From the NCBI RefSeq assembly GCF_947507565.1, contig NC_089175.1:4577733-4641732 (forward strand): a stretch of DNA of 64,000 bases, written 5' to 3'. The stretch comes from Oscarella lobularis (taxonomy: Eukaryota; Porifera; Homoscleromorpha; Homosclerophorida; Oscarellidae). A program made the position numbers and the translations under genes. Each line of letters opens with the position of its first letter. Positions within the stretch are counted from its first letter, which is position 1. Shown here one piece after another: positions 1 through 11,110 of this stretch. Below the pieces are notes generated by a model, which saw only the letters and a list, made by a program, of their open reading frames with translations, did no database searches and was not told where the DNA came from.

Positions 1-309
1 AGTAAATAGTCTACTTATAGTCTATTCTCTCTTCACCGGCTGAGCTCTCGACCCGGCCCAGAGCAATAGTTTCATCTGCCTCATCTGTATGGGAGACTAC
101 ACAACTAAACATTGCGTAAGGAAATCAAGGAATTTACCTTCTTGAATAGAGAGACAACTTGTCCAGCGAAGAGCAGATGATTCTCTTTGATCAGGCCTGA
201 TTATTCATCCGACTCTCCGGATCCCGATGAGCATTGTAGTGACGTCAGAGACCACAGTCAGTGTCGTCAAAGAGAAATTTGATACACGATCCCTTGAAAA
301 TGAAAAACA

Positions 310-399
310 GATCATTATTAATAGGAAATAGACAAAACAGATAATTATTATTAGGAAATAGACAGAACAGATAATTATTATTAGGAAACAGACAAAGCA
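310..399. repeat. tandem repeat, ~30 bp x 3
   Basis: Three imperfect head-to-tail copies of a 30-bp AT-rich unit with the core ATTATTAGGAAA followed by an AGACA stretch. It lies directly before the CA microsatellite. No coding sense was found; the reverse-strand reading frames across it are low-complexity products of the repeat. Confidence 0.85.
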
Positions 400-412
400 T
401 ATTGGGACGTTT

Positions 413-413
<1 letters not shown>

Positions 414-471
<58 letters not shown>
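414..471. repeat. (CA)n dinucleotide microsatellite
   Basis: An uninterrupted run of about 29 CA units. It creates spurious Cys-Val repeat frames on the minus strand that should not be read as genes. Confidence 0.98.
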
Positions 472-472
<1 letters not shown>

Positions 473-1378
473 CCAATTTCGGGTCAGAACGATGCAGTTC
501 AAGGTTCGCTAAAATCCCATCTTACCAATTTCAAAATAAACGTGATAGATCTAGATACACGTAGTCGCTGTCCGTCCAGTGGGTAACGGGAGCTCCATGC
601 CCTCCTATAGGAAATACCACAGTCAGTCCCTCTCACAATCCCAAACGTTCAGCGCTTTTTTACAGGCCTAGATTGTCTACTAGACTGAGAGCTGATCGAA
701 GAGATATTTTCACTTTCGTCCTCTCGTTGGAAAACTGCCGGTTCGACCCGCGTGACTTCTCCCCTGACAGGCATATATCAATAACTACATTTCTCCATAA
801 ACAAAGCCACTCACTTATTCAACCACAAGACGCTTCACATGTATAACTCACTGACTGAGGGAGTCATTCGCCTCTTGCAATTCCCTAGACAAAGAATAAG
901 ATAAAGATAAATGATTCCACTGCGAGTTTGAATACAAGCAGAACGCTCATATTCAGTGGCACATGGTCGCAGTAAAAGCATAGGGTCTTTTCAGATAGGT
1001 TGCTTTTATTTCGCCTAAAAAAACATTTCCCCATCGTAACCATTGTTTTGGAAGGGGTATGTTCGTGTTGGTGAAACGACTCACTGAAGAGGAAATTCGC
1101 CAAGCACCAGACTTGAAAGAGCGTTAGAGCTCGCTAGCTAACGAACTTGGGACTTGGGAGCGAAATTCGGAGCGGCGGATTCGGAAGGCGGGCGTACGTT
1201 TAGGGATCCTTTCACCGTTGCGCGTCTTTTAGCGGCCGAAAGGCACCAGAAACGTTTCTCGTACGCCGAATTACGAACCAGTTAGCTCTTCTCTCATTAC
1301 AGTAGTCTACGGGCTACTCATTCTAATTACGTCCCTTTGCGCTAACCATAACACGGATCTAGCACAGACACACGGAGA
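472..1378. other. intergenic, no gene seen
   Basis: About 0.9 kb between the microsatellite and the alginate-lyase-type gene. No open frame has a recognisable domain. The last 200 bp should hold the promoter of the downstream gene, but I see no clear TATA box or other named motif. Confidence 0.5.
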
Positions 1379-3204
1379 ATGTGGATACTGCTTCTCGTCA
1401 TCGCGAGTACCGCTGCAATCGACAACGATAGGCCGAAAACGTTTGTTTTCGACGGCGCCGCGCTGCTCGACCTGAAGCAACGCATCATCGACGGCCGAAT
1501 GCGCGGCGACGAGGAGCAGAGCTATCAGTGGCTACTACAGCAAGCCGAAGAAACAATGAAAAAGGGACCGTACGTACGCGATTCTGTCCTTAGAGAATTC
1601 TCTCGTCCATACTTGAATTGTGATTATCTACACGCAGGTACAGCGTAATGACAAAGCCTTCCCCTCCGGCCAGTGGCGACATGCACGACTACAAAAGCCT
1701 GGCGTCGTTTTAGTACGATCACGATCGCGATTCGGGTGTCAGTTGGTGGGCCCATGGTAGACCGCGCATCCATATAAATACAGGCATAGAGTCCTGTTTA
1801 CATGAGGGTGGTCCGGTCACGATCGCGATTTCTCTTTTCGCTCCTCGCGCAGTTGGCCGTGCAACAACGCGTCGTTCACGCCCGGACCCAAGTGCAATTT
1901 GACAACGGGACTGCCGTGGGTCGGCGACGACGGCCATCACAATCCGTACGGCGATCTATTCGACAGGGTGCCTATGGACAGCATGACAACGTCTGTACAG
2001 GCACGTATAGCTCGGTCTTTGTCATCATCCTTCTCGCGCCGTCTCTAGCTATAGCACTTTTACAGATTCTTAGTGCCGCCTACTTCTTCTCAGGTAAAGA
2101 AACGTATGGCGAACGCGCCGCTTTGCTGCTTCGAACGTGGTTTCTCGATCCTGCGACGTGGATGCATCCCAACTTGAACTTCTCGTCGCTTCGAATGGGC
2201 CACAATAACGGTAGTCCGTCAGGAGTCATCGACATACAGTAAGGAGATATTCAAGAAAAGACTACTACTGTATATCCAGTCAGAATACTTCTCCTTAGTG
2301 ATATGTACATTGTTGTTGAAGCGGCCGGTCTTCTTGCCGGCTCGAATGCGTGGACTGACGAAGATCATCGTCAGCTAATGAAATGGTTTCGCGAGATGCT
2401 TGATTGGCTGCTCGAAAGTCCGTTCGGTCAGGAGGCCAATTTGAAACCAAATAACCACGGAACTTGGTAAGTATGACGTCACTTTTTCCAATACTACATA
2501 CAGTACGTTCCCTCAGGTCCGACGTAGATCGCTTGTCGTTTGCCTTATTCGTCGGTGACAAAGAGGTTGCCAAGGAAACCGCACAAGGCGTCAGTACTAT
2601 TATTGCCCGGCTTTAATTTTCTACAACGTTCTCTCCTCTTCAACACACCGTAGGTGATACAAAATCGAATCAAGACTCAGATAGAACCGGATGGTCGAAT
2701 GCCATACGTAAGTATCCCAGTGCCACATATGTAAGACGTTATGATGTTCATGTCTTAGGAAGAAAAGAGAACTAATGCAGCGTCCTATTCGTGCATGGAC
2801 ATTAGAGTGAGGACCCAGAAACTATTACTTTGATGTATATATATATGCAGGGAAACCTCCTGCCTTTGTAGGCTTTGTTCAATGTCGCTCGTCTATCGTC
2901 GTTTTCCGGAGTCGAATTGTTTAACTACACGAGCGAAGACGGACGCGGCATTCGCAAGGCCTTCGATTATCTTATCCCATTTGCCTTGGGAAAGAAACCG
3001 TGGCCGTACCAACAACTGAAGACGTTCGATTGGGGTAAAATGGTCAGCTTATTTCGACAAGCTGCCAACGCATATCAGGATCGTCGCTACGAAGAAATGA
3101 TTAAACGGCTTCCTCCTTTCAATCGCGACGAGAACGGCTTCGGCTTGCCGGATATTTATGTCTCGTTCTTCACAAATTTGCTGTATCCACGGCAATTTTA
3201 CTGA
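1379..3204 (+). CDS. secreted alginate-lyase-family protein (9 exons)
   Basis: Likely a secreted polysaccharide lyase of the alginate lyase fold (PF05426-like). Exons: 1379-1569, 1638-1706, 1853-2004, 2055-2238, 2299-2466, 2517-2589, 2654-2707, 2759-2806, 2872-3204. They sum to 1272 nt, 423 aa, with consistent phases. A signal peptide opens the protein (MWILLLVIASTAA). Family landmarks appear in order: SGDMHDYKSL, GLPWVGDDG.HNPYG, RTWFLDPATWMHPNLN, the NNHG motif in exon 5 (His is the presumed catalytic base), FVGD, a Tyr in exon 8 (ASYSC), and DGRGIRKAFDYLIPF then WPYQQ near the C-terminus. The usual YWWP after HDY is shortened to SWP at the exon 2/3 junction. A frame-only view breaks this gene into unrelated-looking pieces. 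Substrate is unknown: alginate, another uronan, or a glycosaminoglycan are all possible. Confidence 0.85.
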
Positions 3205-3458
3205 GTCACGTTCCAGATCGGATGATATGACTTTATTGGATTGTGTCGCGCTTCCTTTTGACTATCTGCTGCTTAGTGCATATGCACATGTAGATTAGAA
3301 AGAGGTATGCACCACTACTTGCTCGACTAAAATTTTAGTATACTGTATATGATATACATGCTGGTTTCAAATATCTCAATGGAACAACTCTGAGAATCTA
3401 GTATATTACTGGGGACAGTCCTCTTGGCTAGAAGAACGCTGTCAACCTCCAAGGTAGC

Positions 3459-4078
3459 ATGAGCGGATTGGGCCTTGGGCCAATTCAACTCAACGGCACT
3501 GGTTTTGTTCAGGAGTGGCGCCGAATTCACTCAAATGACCTTGGTCATTTCCAGCATGCATTCAGCTTTTTCTTTGCGCAATTTCTCTCGCAGCTATCGC
3601 TCCTGTACGCTTTCTACGCGCAGGCCAAAATCTCTACATTGTCAACTTGATCGCTTTGGACGTCTTCCGTGCCATTGTCGGATTGTGGCTATTCATCTTC
3701 ACACTGTACGACTACGACTATGGTGGCCAAGCATCGTAGTCATTCAAAGCGCTGCGGAACGACGACAACTAACTGCCATGGCGACCAATGAATGGCACGG
3801 AAACAGAGCAACCCGCTCCTCCTATCTACAAAATCCAAGCGCTCTGGTATGTCATTGCTATCGCCTTCTCAAACGCAGTACAGTGTATTTCCTTCTCCGA
3901 GTCCCTACATCGGGCTGCTGATTCGTCCAGAGCTGCTGGTTTGATTTTCACGCTGAATTTTCTCGTCAATTCGTTGCTTTACTGTTTCTGGGTCATGACG
4001 CTTACGCGTTCGCTTTGGAGCGTTTTATGCTGCCGCAAACTAGCTGCGCACTGTGTAAATGACCAAGGCAGAGATCAC
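3459..4078 (+). pseudogene. degenerate rhodopsin-like GPCR
   Basis: A decayed relative of the GPCRs at 8.9-22.5 kb. It starts with the family's MSG-type N-terminus and keeps pieces of TM1-TM2 in shifting frames. Most of TM3-TM5 is missing, and it resumes at the third intracellular loop (EQPAPPIYK) through TM6-TM7, ending TLNFLVNSLLYCFWVMTLTR then LCCRKL. It is the most diverged copy, so probably one of the oldest duplicates. Confidence 0.85.
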
Positions 4079-4508
4079 GAGGATCCCTGCGCGTCGTCGG
4101 CGTGTTTTCCTACTGAATATGAATGTGAATAGGTAGGTGATCACTTCGCCATATGCGGCATATGCGTGAAAGTTTCCGTGTCTGGCTGAGCGGGGGGGGA
4201 GGGGGCACTTTACGATGACGAAGAAAAGGAAATCCTGTTCGTTTCTGTATGATCGGAGCTTCACTGAAACACGACAGCGTTTTCCTGAGTTGGCATCAGG
4301 AGACGCGTAATGGCGTTCGGGAAGTTGTCTCCGGGAACACAGAGAACGTAAAAACGAGCAGACCCGGACGTGGATGTCAACTGATTACAATAAAAAATTA
4401 TTTCCGATCATTCAATACATCACATGACCACAGAATACAGTCAGAGAGCAAGACAGCACGCGTAATCAAAAATCAAAACAGAAACACATATCAGTTGTGA
4501 AAACTGAT
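4079..4508. other. intergenic, no gene seen
   Basis: Contains a G-rich run near 4190-4205 and otherwise AT-rich sequence. The open frame at 4249-4500 is short and lacks any domain or compositional sign of coding. Confidence 0.4.
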
Positions 4509-5168
4509 TCAAACGAGTTCATACACATAGATAATCCATAGGACGGAAAGAATGAATAGAATAAGTTGATTAGCGATCGTTGCACCAGTACCACTAGGTA
4601 CAACTGCAATAAAAAATAACTTCGTGAAGAAAAACCTAATTTATACCGTATTATTTACCATTGCCCAGGTCAACGATCAGAGTGACCCAATACGAGTAAC
4701 GTTCGTCGTTACCAAACGCGCCAATGTGAAATTTTGACGCATTTTGACTATTTGACGCGAGAAAAAAACAACAGACGTCTATAGTCGTTCGACGATCGAC
4801 ATATGGAGAGCATGACGCAGAAAAATGTTGCGACGAGTTTTCTTGATAAACAAAAAATCTCGTCATATTCAAATCTGTCCCATTTAAGGGCACAGACCAC
4901 ACCAAGGTGACTTGGTCGCCCGGGCTAACGTGGCCAGTCACATTCTCCTTCGTCAGGTCTTAAAAAGAGATCAGACAGTCAAACTAAGGACGGCTAACGT
5001 CCCCACGCCCCATAGAAAGTATAGTACTGTACTGTAAAGAACACCCGAGCCTGGAGGAGAGCATGCTTGGGCATGTGTCGAGTCGTTCATGAACTGTCCG
5101 TCGACTCCGCTCCAGCCGAGCAAGAGAAGCGACGACGACGACGATAAGAGAAGCCCTAGAGACACCAT
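4509..5168 (-). CDS. small single-domain membrane protein (3 exons)
   Basis: A 172-aa protein of unrecognised family. Exons (minus): 5168-5045, 4958-4659, 4603-4509; internal junctions are all phase 1. Exon 1 encodes a signal peptide with a Ser run and a Leu core (LLSSSSSLLLLGWSGVDGQ). Exon 2 encodes one extracellular beta-type, possibly Ig-like, domain with N-glycosylation sequons (NGTDLNMT, ENSS, QNAS) and several Cys. Exon 3 encodes a short linker and a C-terminal hydrophobic stretch ending FILSVLWIIYVYELV, either a membrane anchor with almost no tail or a GPI signal. It is divergent with the gene at 5975. The layout matches the genes ending at 7773 and 23165, so all three look like one small family. 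Exon 1 end is the least certain junction. Confidence 0.65.
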
Positions 5169-5974
5169 TCCTATTGCACGACAAGTCGTTAGAAGTTTTG
5201 ATAGCGAGAAGGCTTCTTTGTCATTGAAGGCGCATGCGCTTTATCGGTGACCCCATGGGTATCTGAGCTTGGCATATGAAAAATGCCAATGAAAGAGCGT
5301 TTCTCGCTCCAGAACACTCCACTTCCCCTCGTATTTTCTTTATCCAACACAATTATTATTACTTTGATTTCCATCGATAAAAGACGCCGAAGTATCTTTA
5401 GGCACGAAGGCAAACACAGGCGCGGAGGAGAGATGCAGCGAAGAAAGCGGCGACTTCTCCGCTACAATAGGGCTCGGGCTCGTTTGTGACAAAACGTAGC
5501 AGATGTACCCATTGGAATATCCTAAGGTAGGATTAGTACATAAGCAGTTGTATTTTGAGTGTCCTTCACCTCAGAATCTTCTTCTTCTTCTTATAGATAG
5601 TACGCCAAGTAGAATTGGCTTCAGATGACATTGCAGCTTTTTCTTTTTTTTTGTAGAAAGGGGGCCCCAGTTGCCATATCAATACGATAGCTTCAGAGAC
5701 GTTATAGAAACGCGTGGATAATGCCACAGCACGTTTCCTGACAAGAACAGTTCGGGGAGAAACGCCACGCGCCGTTTTCTGGTCGTCCTACAAAACGTTC
5801 GTCGAGCTGTCGATCAGAAAACAACACAAGCGTGTGCCGCTTTCTTCCGCTCAACGGAAACGCCAACAAGGAGGCACATTTCTACGAATTCGCTCGTCAC
5901 GAGCCCGTATGTTCGGGACTCCCAAATATATACCGCGAATAACGAAGCAGCTATCATTCTCAGCCTGTCCAGCA
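5169..5974. promoter_or_regulatory. divergent intergenic region shared by two membrane-protein genes
   Basis: An 0.8-kb stretch between the start codons of the minus-strand gene at 4509-5168 and the plus-strand gene at 5975. It must hold both promoters. The same stretch, with both flanking first exons, is repeated near 17.1-17.9 kb. I see no clear TATA box or named motif. Confidence 0.5.
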
Positions 5975-7730
5975 ATGTCTCGTTTTGCGTATCTCGTCAC
6001 TTTGCTTGTCATTTCTGTTGCTGCTTCTAAGAAACGCTATTTGAAAAGCGGCAATCAGCAAGGTCGTACAGGACGGATGCACAGCACATATATAGGACTT
6101 ATTCAAATTACTGCTTTCAGTTATTCATTTTGTTGAAGTCGATATAACAGCTCAAAACCAAACGGTTTGGGTTCCTCCTAATGCCATTGTGGTCCTGAGG
6201 TACAAAATCGGAAAAACCGATCCAGACATTGCCTGCCACTGGATGATAAATGATAAATACGAGAACTCATTCAAGTCGGAATGTGCCGATTCAACAACCC
6301 TAAGAATCGGTCCCATACGTCGTGAACTAAACAGCTCGATCTTCCGGTCAATAGTTCACCTACCTAACCAGCCTCGAGGGCAACGAGTCAAGCACAGCAA
6401 ACTGGCTACAATTCTTATTCAATGTTGTACAGCGCAACAATCAGTGTCGGCTTTCAGTGAATTCCTTTTCCTTTTTCTATCTAGATCGCACCAGGATTGC
6501 AGTTTCACAAACGTTCGACGTCGCTGCAGGCATCGCTTATTTTAAAGCCTTTTCTATTTCCGGCAGTCTGCCTGTCGAAATCAGTTTGACTCAAACCAGA
6601 AACTTAGTCATGACAAGAATCAATTTAGCCAAACGCAGCGATGGAATGGGTTTGAAAGTTCCAAAAGGAACGACTGCGTTTACTCTAACAGGAAAAAATC
6701 ATGTTTCGGTCGAGGAAATCAAGTGGGAAATCGAAAACGGTATTGCATGGGGCAGTGTCTTGGAAATAGGTTGCTAAGAATAAATGAATGACCCTTCTGT
6801 TTCTACCTCAAAGGTTCAGGAGATCAAGCCCGCAGAACTTGGTTCGTTCGATATTTTATCCCCACGAACGTCACCGTGACAGGCGCACGATCCAGTTCGA
6901 ACTATATGCTTGACGTGTCGAGCGGACGTCGCCTAGAGTTTCAAATCAGTTCGGGAACGAAGCATGATTCATCTTACAGTAATTTCAACTTCCGCGTGCA
7001 GGGAATTGATCGACAAGTCGACGTCACCGTCGTTCTAAATTCAACTGAGAAGCAGGCGGATGTTGAAGTTGCGACTGCAAGATACCTTGTACCTACGTCA
7101 TCTGCTCCGCCTCTCGTCACTACTACTACAGCCAAACCGACCAGTTCTGAAACAGTCAAATACGTCGTAGCATCTACATCGTCAACTCCCACTAGTACAC
7201 CTACCATAACAACATCAACGCTAATTCATTCTGAATCAGCAACGTCTTCTACTCCACGTCAGAGTCCTCTTGTGATAAGGAGAGCCACGCCCACCAGTTC
7301 GGCATCAGTCACTCGGCATATTTATAAAAACGATACAATAACTAATTCAACGTTTCCTTGTTTGCTAGGACAAAAGAAAGGAGAAGTGACGTCAAGCAAG
7401 GCGCCTGTGGTTTTAGTACTTGCCGCAGTTTTGGGCTGTTCGACGCTGCTTTTTATCGTCACGACGACTGTGGCCTTGCTTTTGGCCTACAGGTTAGATG
7501 CTATGCTACGGCTTACTAACGTACTCACCTGCTCTCTCTCTCTCCCTCTTTCTCAAAGGTATTCGCGAGAGTTGAAAGTATTAAAAGAACGAGCGGCCCA
7601 CTGCAAACTGACTCACGGGACATCGCGTTCGAGAGAAAGCGCGTTTCCCATGACCAAAAATCCGGTGTACGGTCAAACACTGCAAAGAAGTGATGAAACG
7701 ATGAAAATCTCATCACAAGAAACTCGCTAG
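5975..7730 (+). CDS. type I membrane protein, two beta-domains, mucin-like stalk, NPVY tail
   Basis: A 508-aa receptor-like protein of unrecognised family. Exons: 5975-6062, 6121-6423, 6485-6769, 6814-7492, 7559-7730 (sum 1527 nt). ATG 5975 is chosen because MSRFAYLVTLLVISVAAS is a clean signal peptide. Exons 2 and 3 each carry a phase-1 extracellular module, the first with paired Cys (IACHW and SECAD) like an Ig-type domain. Exon 4 adds a third beta-like stretch, then a Ser/Thr/Pro-rich stalk (about residues 300-385) and a TM helix (LVLAAVLGCSTLLFIVTTTV). The tail contains NPVYGQ, an NPxY-type tyrosine motif that could bind PTB or SH2 proteins or drive endocytosis. The last intron (66 bp) stays in frame, so its retention would still give an open product. 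Exon 2 end is inferred from intron size and phase. Confidence 0.7.
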
Positions 7731-7772
7731 ACTGATTCGCGACGCTCGTGCTATTTGCTGTTAGAACGCATT

Positions 7773-8213
7773 TCATTGGCTAACATTCTTTGATTCTGTC
7801 ATACACTGTCTCGCTCGATTCTCAATCCCTTTCTGGGTGGGAGAAGGGAAATGCAGCCGACGAACGCAATAGAAAATAACAGCAGCGATGAGAATGATAC
7901 CAGCAAAGGTACCACCCACAATCCACCCAATCCACCCTAAAATAGAACAAGAGCTCAATGGAACGAATGAACAAAACGAGCAGTATAGCAAAAAATAATA
8001 TAAGGGCTTGCCACTACACTGTATCTGCTTATTATGAGAAAGGGCATTTGGTGAATTTCCGCTATACTATATATCAATTTCAAAAGAATTCTTGCCTTTG
8101 TCAGTCTTCCCTTGAGGAGTGCTTGCAGGAGAAGAACAGACTAAACGTACTAGGTAATAAGCTGATTAAATGCCCCGCATCATACTAACCAGTACTCAGA
8201 CACTTCGAGCCAT
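7773..8213 (-). pseudogene. 3' end of a membrane-receptor gene; 5' exons not found
   Basis: Three consecutive phase-1 exons on the minus strand: 8213-8190 (DGSKCLST), 8140-8096 (short Ser/Thr/Pro stalk) and 7936-7773 (TM helix IVGGTFAGIILIAAVIFYCV plus a 30-residue tail). The 8096 donor appears to be GC rather than GT (AAAG followed by GCAAGA). The TM exon is a close relative of the one at 23310-23165, sharing AGIILIAAVIFY. No exon for a signal peptide or extracellular domain is visible between 8214 and the GPCR pseudogene at 8931, so this is either a truncated copy or a gene whose first exon I cannot find. Confidence 0.6.
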
Positions 8214-8930
8214 CTGTAAAAAAAGCATAGTTAATATCAATAACTTTTGTATGTACAGAGATATATTTTATGAATCCAAAGAGGTTCGCTCCGCTAGCGT
8301 CTTCAGCCTGCTCAAGAGAACGCCGAGCGATACAACGCCATAAAAGCATGCGTAGTTGCGTACTACAGGTCTCGCCTGAGATCCCGTACAAGATAGGCTA
8401 ACAACCGCAAGGGCACCAAAAACCGCGCGGTTTTCTGCCCTCCAAAGCTTTCCAATTAACAAGCACTTTGACAAGAGCCCCTATTTGATCGTATAGATTA
8501 TATGTGACGTACTAGCAGCCCGAGTGTATCTACATAAATAACTAGGCTAGGATCAGCACTCTTCTGAGAAAAATGGTTGTGCAAATTACACGTAGTGGCC
8601 TTCCACCACGCGTTCAGTGTGGTCGATTCTGACATCATTTGTGATATTCAAGTTGTCAGGTTATTGTTATTTGTCTTCATACGGTATCGACGACCAGACC
8701 ATGACGTGACGCAGCAGCGATACTCGCTTGCCAGACCGTTCTCTTTCGTATATAAATTAGCTATCGACGGGGCAAATTGCATGATAGTCTCTCGCTACGC
8801 GTACACTCTATTACCATAGATATCTATGGTATTATATATTTATGCGCCAATGACGTACACTTCGCAATCCTTATCACTGGAGGCAGTACTCCCATCCGTC
8901 AGATAGAACGCTAGCAACCGTCGCGGTAAC
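8214..8930. other. intergenic with repeat-like segments and a 20-bp palindrome
   Basis: No gene seen. Includes short stretches resembling the dispersed repeat at 12.2 and 24.2 kb (an AAAGCATGCGTAG core followed by GAGATCCCGTA). A perfect 20-bp palindrome, TACCATAGATATCTATGGTA, lies at 8812-8831 about 100 bp before the next GPCR copy. Confidence 0.5.
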
Positions 8931-9953
8931 ATGAGTGGATCAGGCCTGCTAGTGGATGATGAATTCGACTCATAATCGATCCAACTCAACTCAAGTCGTT
9001 CTAAAGCGTCTAAGAGACGGCGAAAATGCTATTCAAGTGGCCCTGGTCATCCCAGCATGCATTCAGCTTTTTCTTTGCGCAATTGCTCTCGCAGTTATTG
9101 CTCGCGTGCGCGTTTTGCGCGTGGGCCAAAATCTCTACATTGTCAATTTGATTCTTTCTGACCTTCTTCGTGCCATCGTCGGATTGTGGCTATTATAAGG
9201 GCACTGCCTAACACCGAATTCGGGAACCAACACGGAGAAAACGCTTGCCTCGCCGTTCTCTTCTTATGGCACTGGCAATTCTGCTGGTCGATGTGGGGAA
9301 CCGTTCTCATAGCGCAAAGTCGTCACTCGACTATCAGAGATCCTCTTGCAGCTGGCGTCACAACTCGAAAAGCTGCAATCACAAGTGCCATCACGTCTCT
9401 CATAGGATTTGTCATCGCAACGCCGCCTCTCTTCACCTGGGCGAGGTACATAAACACATATATAATATACCCAAACGGCCTTTTTGTTGTACGTTGCGGA
9501 CGGGACATCTCTAACCGCGCCAACTATCTATCGTTTGTGTTTGTCTACTTTGGAGTATCCTACCTGTTGCCTTTGGCAATCGTCATTTATTAACTGGTAA
9601 AAACTCTGAGACTAGTCATCCGAAGCTCCGTGGAACGACGACGAATAACTGCCACGACGTCCAATGACCGGGAATCAGAGCAATCTGCTCCTCCTATTTA
9701 CAAATCCAAAGCATTCTGGTATGTCATTGCTATCATCTGCTCAAACGCAATATTCCCTGCTTCTTACATCAGCGTCATGATAAACAGAAAGTTAGGAAGA
9801 GTAGCCTTTACAGTTGGAGGCTTTATTTTAACGCTGAATTTTCTTGTCAATTCGCTGCTCTACTGTTTCTGGGTTAAGACGCTCACGCGCTCGCTTATGG
9901 ACGTTTTGTGCTGCCGCAAACTGCGCAATGCGTCTGTGACTGTGAGGAACTGA
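8931..9953 (+). pseudogene. rhodopsin-like GPCR pseudogene
   Basis: Nearly full-length single-exon receptor related to the copy at 15566. The family start MSGSG is followed by a frame change and stop within the first 15 codons, so the open frame resumes at MMNSTHNRSNST. A 1-nt loss with a stop occurs after TM2 (GLWLL), and a stop sits at the end of TM5 (IVIY then TAA). TM3-TM5 (LFLWHWQFCWSMWGTVL, SRHST) and TM6-TM7 (NFLVNSLLYCFWVKTLTR) are otherwise well kept. Decay looks recent. Confidence 0.9.
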
Positions 9954-10128
9954 TTAAAGAAGTGATCAAGCAAAGACCTCTACGCGTCGGTTGGTGTTTA
10001 TTTAAAGTGCACGTGAGTCGTTTGCTTTGACGTGTTGGCCATTTTCCCATATACATATACAATATTTTATCCGTGATATACGGTATTAGGGTAGGGAGCT
10101 ATCACAATAAAATCAACTCAAAATATAT

Positions 10129-10218
10129 CAATGATCTACTGTTTCTGGGTAAAGACGCTGACCCGTCGTCTTGGAGATGCCTTGCGATGCCGCAAACTGC
10201 ATAGAATAGTGAGAACTG
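10129..10218 (+). pseudogene. GPCR 3' fragment (TM7 end)
   Basis: A 90-bp piece encoding the end of TM7 and the start of the tail (YCFWVKTLTRRLGDAL then CRKLHRIV), matching the last exon region of the receptors at 11111 and 14108. It continues into the same 3' flank. It probably marks a deletion that removed the rest of a copy. Confidence 0.85.
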
Positions 10219-10399
10219 ATAAAAATTGGCGTGCAGAGACGTTCACTCCCACTTCTTGAATGGCTTTCGTTTGTTCGATTGCATGCGAATAGCATACGTA
10301 GAAGAGTAGAATAGTTTGATCAGAAACAAGATATTGTACGTCACGAGGAAAGGAACGCGGTAACTTGACACCTAGAATAATACAAGGCCTTTTTTTACT

Positions 10400-10640
10400 T
10401 ACCGTTACTTGGACGTCAGAGTCTGACATTTGCAGAAACGAGTGCTACCTGCAGTTATGTAACGCAGCCACAATAGCGAGTCCCTAATCAGTTCAAGCCT
10501 TTCGCGGCCGCTGATTGCAGACTACTGCTAAGAAATAATTCATTTGCTTATCGGTTCATAGCCATAGAAACTGATCCATACGTCTGAACCGTACGTCCAA
10601 CTATATATGTGGAGACGCATAAGACACTCGTCACGGTCTA
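10400..10640. repeat. GPCR-array spacer repeat, block 1
   Basis: A block of roughly 200-300 bp found between GPCR copies, recognisable by CTACCTGCAGTTA, GTCGCTGATTGC-like and TAGCCATAG...ACTGATTCCATACGTCTGAAC-type segments. Similar blocks occur near 12815-13010, 13370-13640, 18470-18730 and 19340-19530. It likely belongs to the ancestral 5' or intergenic flank of each receptor unit rather than to a separate mobile element. Confidence 0.7.
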
Positions 10641-11110
10641 AATCCTAGAAAGCTATCGCCCAATTCTTTTGATCGAGTCAATCAGGAATGACATATTTTC
10701 TTCTATCAGCAAACAAGTGCTATCTACCAGCAGGTCGTTCGACTGGTTTCGCCTTTTGTCACATGATAAGAGAAAAGAGAAACCCCCATTCATTTATGCT
10801 GTATATGTATACGACTCACCTGTTGAGACGACATGTTGACTACTAGTAGTGCAGCAAAGAGTACCTTCACCATTGGGTACTATACTCTAACTGCGTATAG
10901 AAGTAGTCAATTTGTCTGCTATACTAACGGGCAGGCACAGTTGCGAGAAAACTGGTAGTCCGCATTGAGGAGCACCAACTAACTGTTCACCGCTAACTGA
11001 TTATGAACTGATTATCAAATTAGCTAAGACGTGGCGTGACAGCGTCAGTGCATAACCACAAGCAACATCCCTCTACAGGTCAGTCTGCCAAGTGCCAACT
11101 TGAGATAAAC

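Noticed and set aside
205-502. Open frames with Cys-Val or Val-Cys runs
   Set aside because: They are translations of the CA microsatellite and tandem repeat, not genes.
715-760. tRNA-like GGTTCGACCC (B-box-like) motif
   Set aside because: No matching A box or cloverleaf could be built around it.
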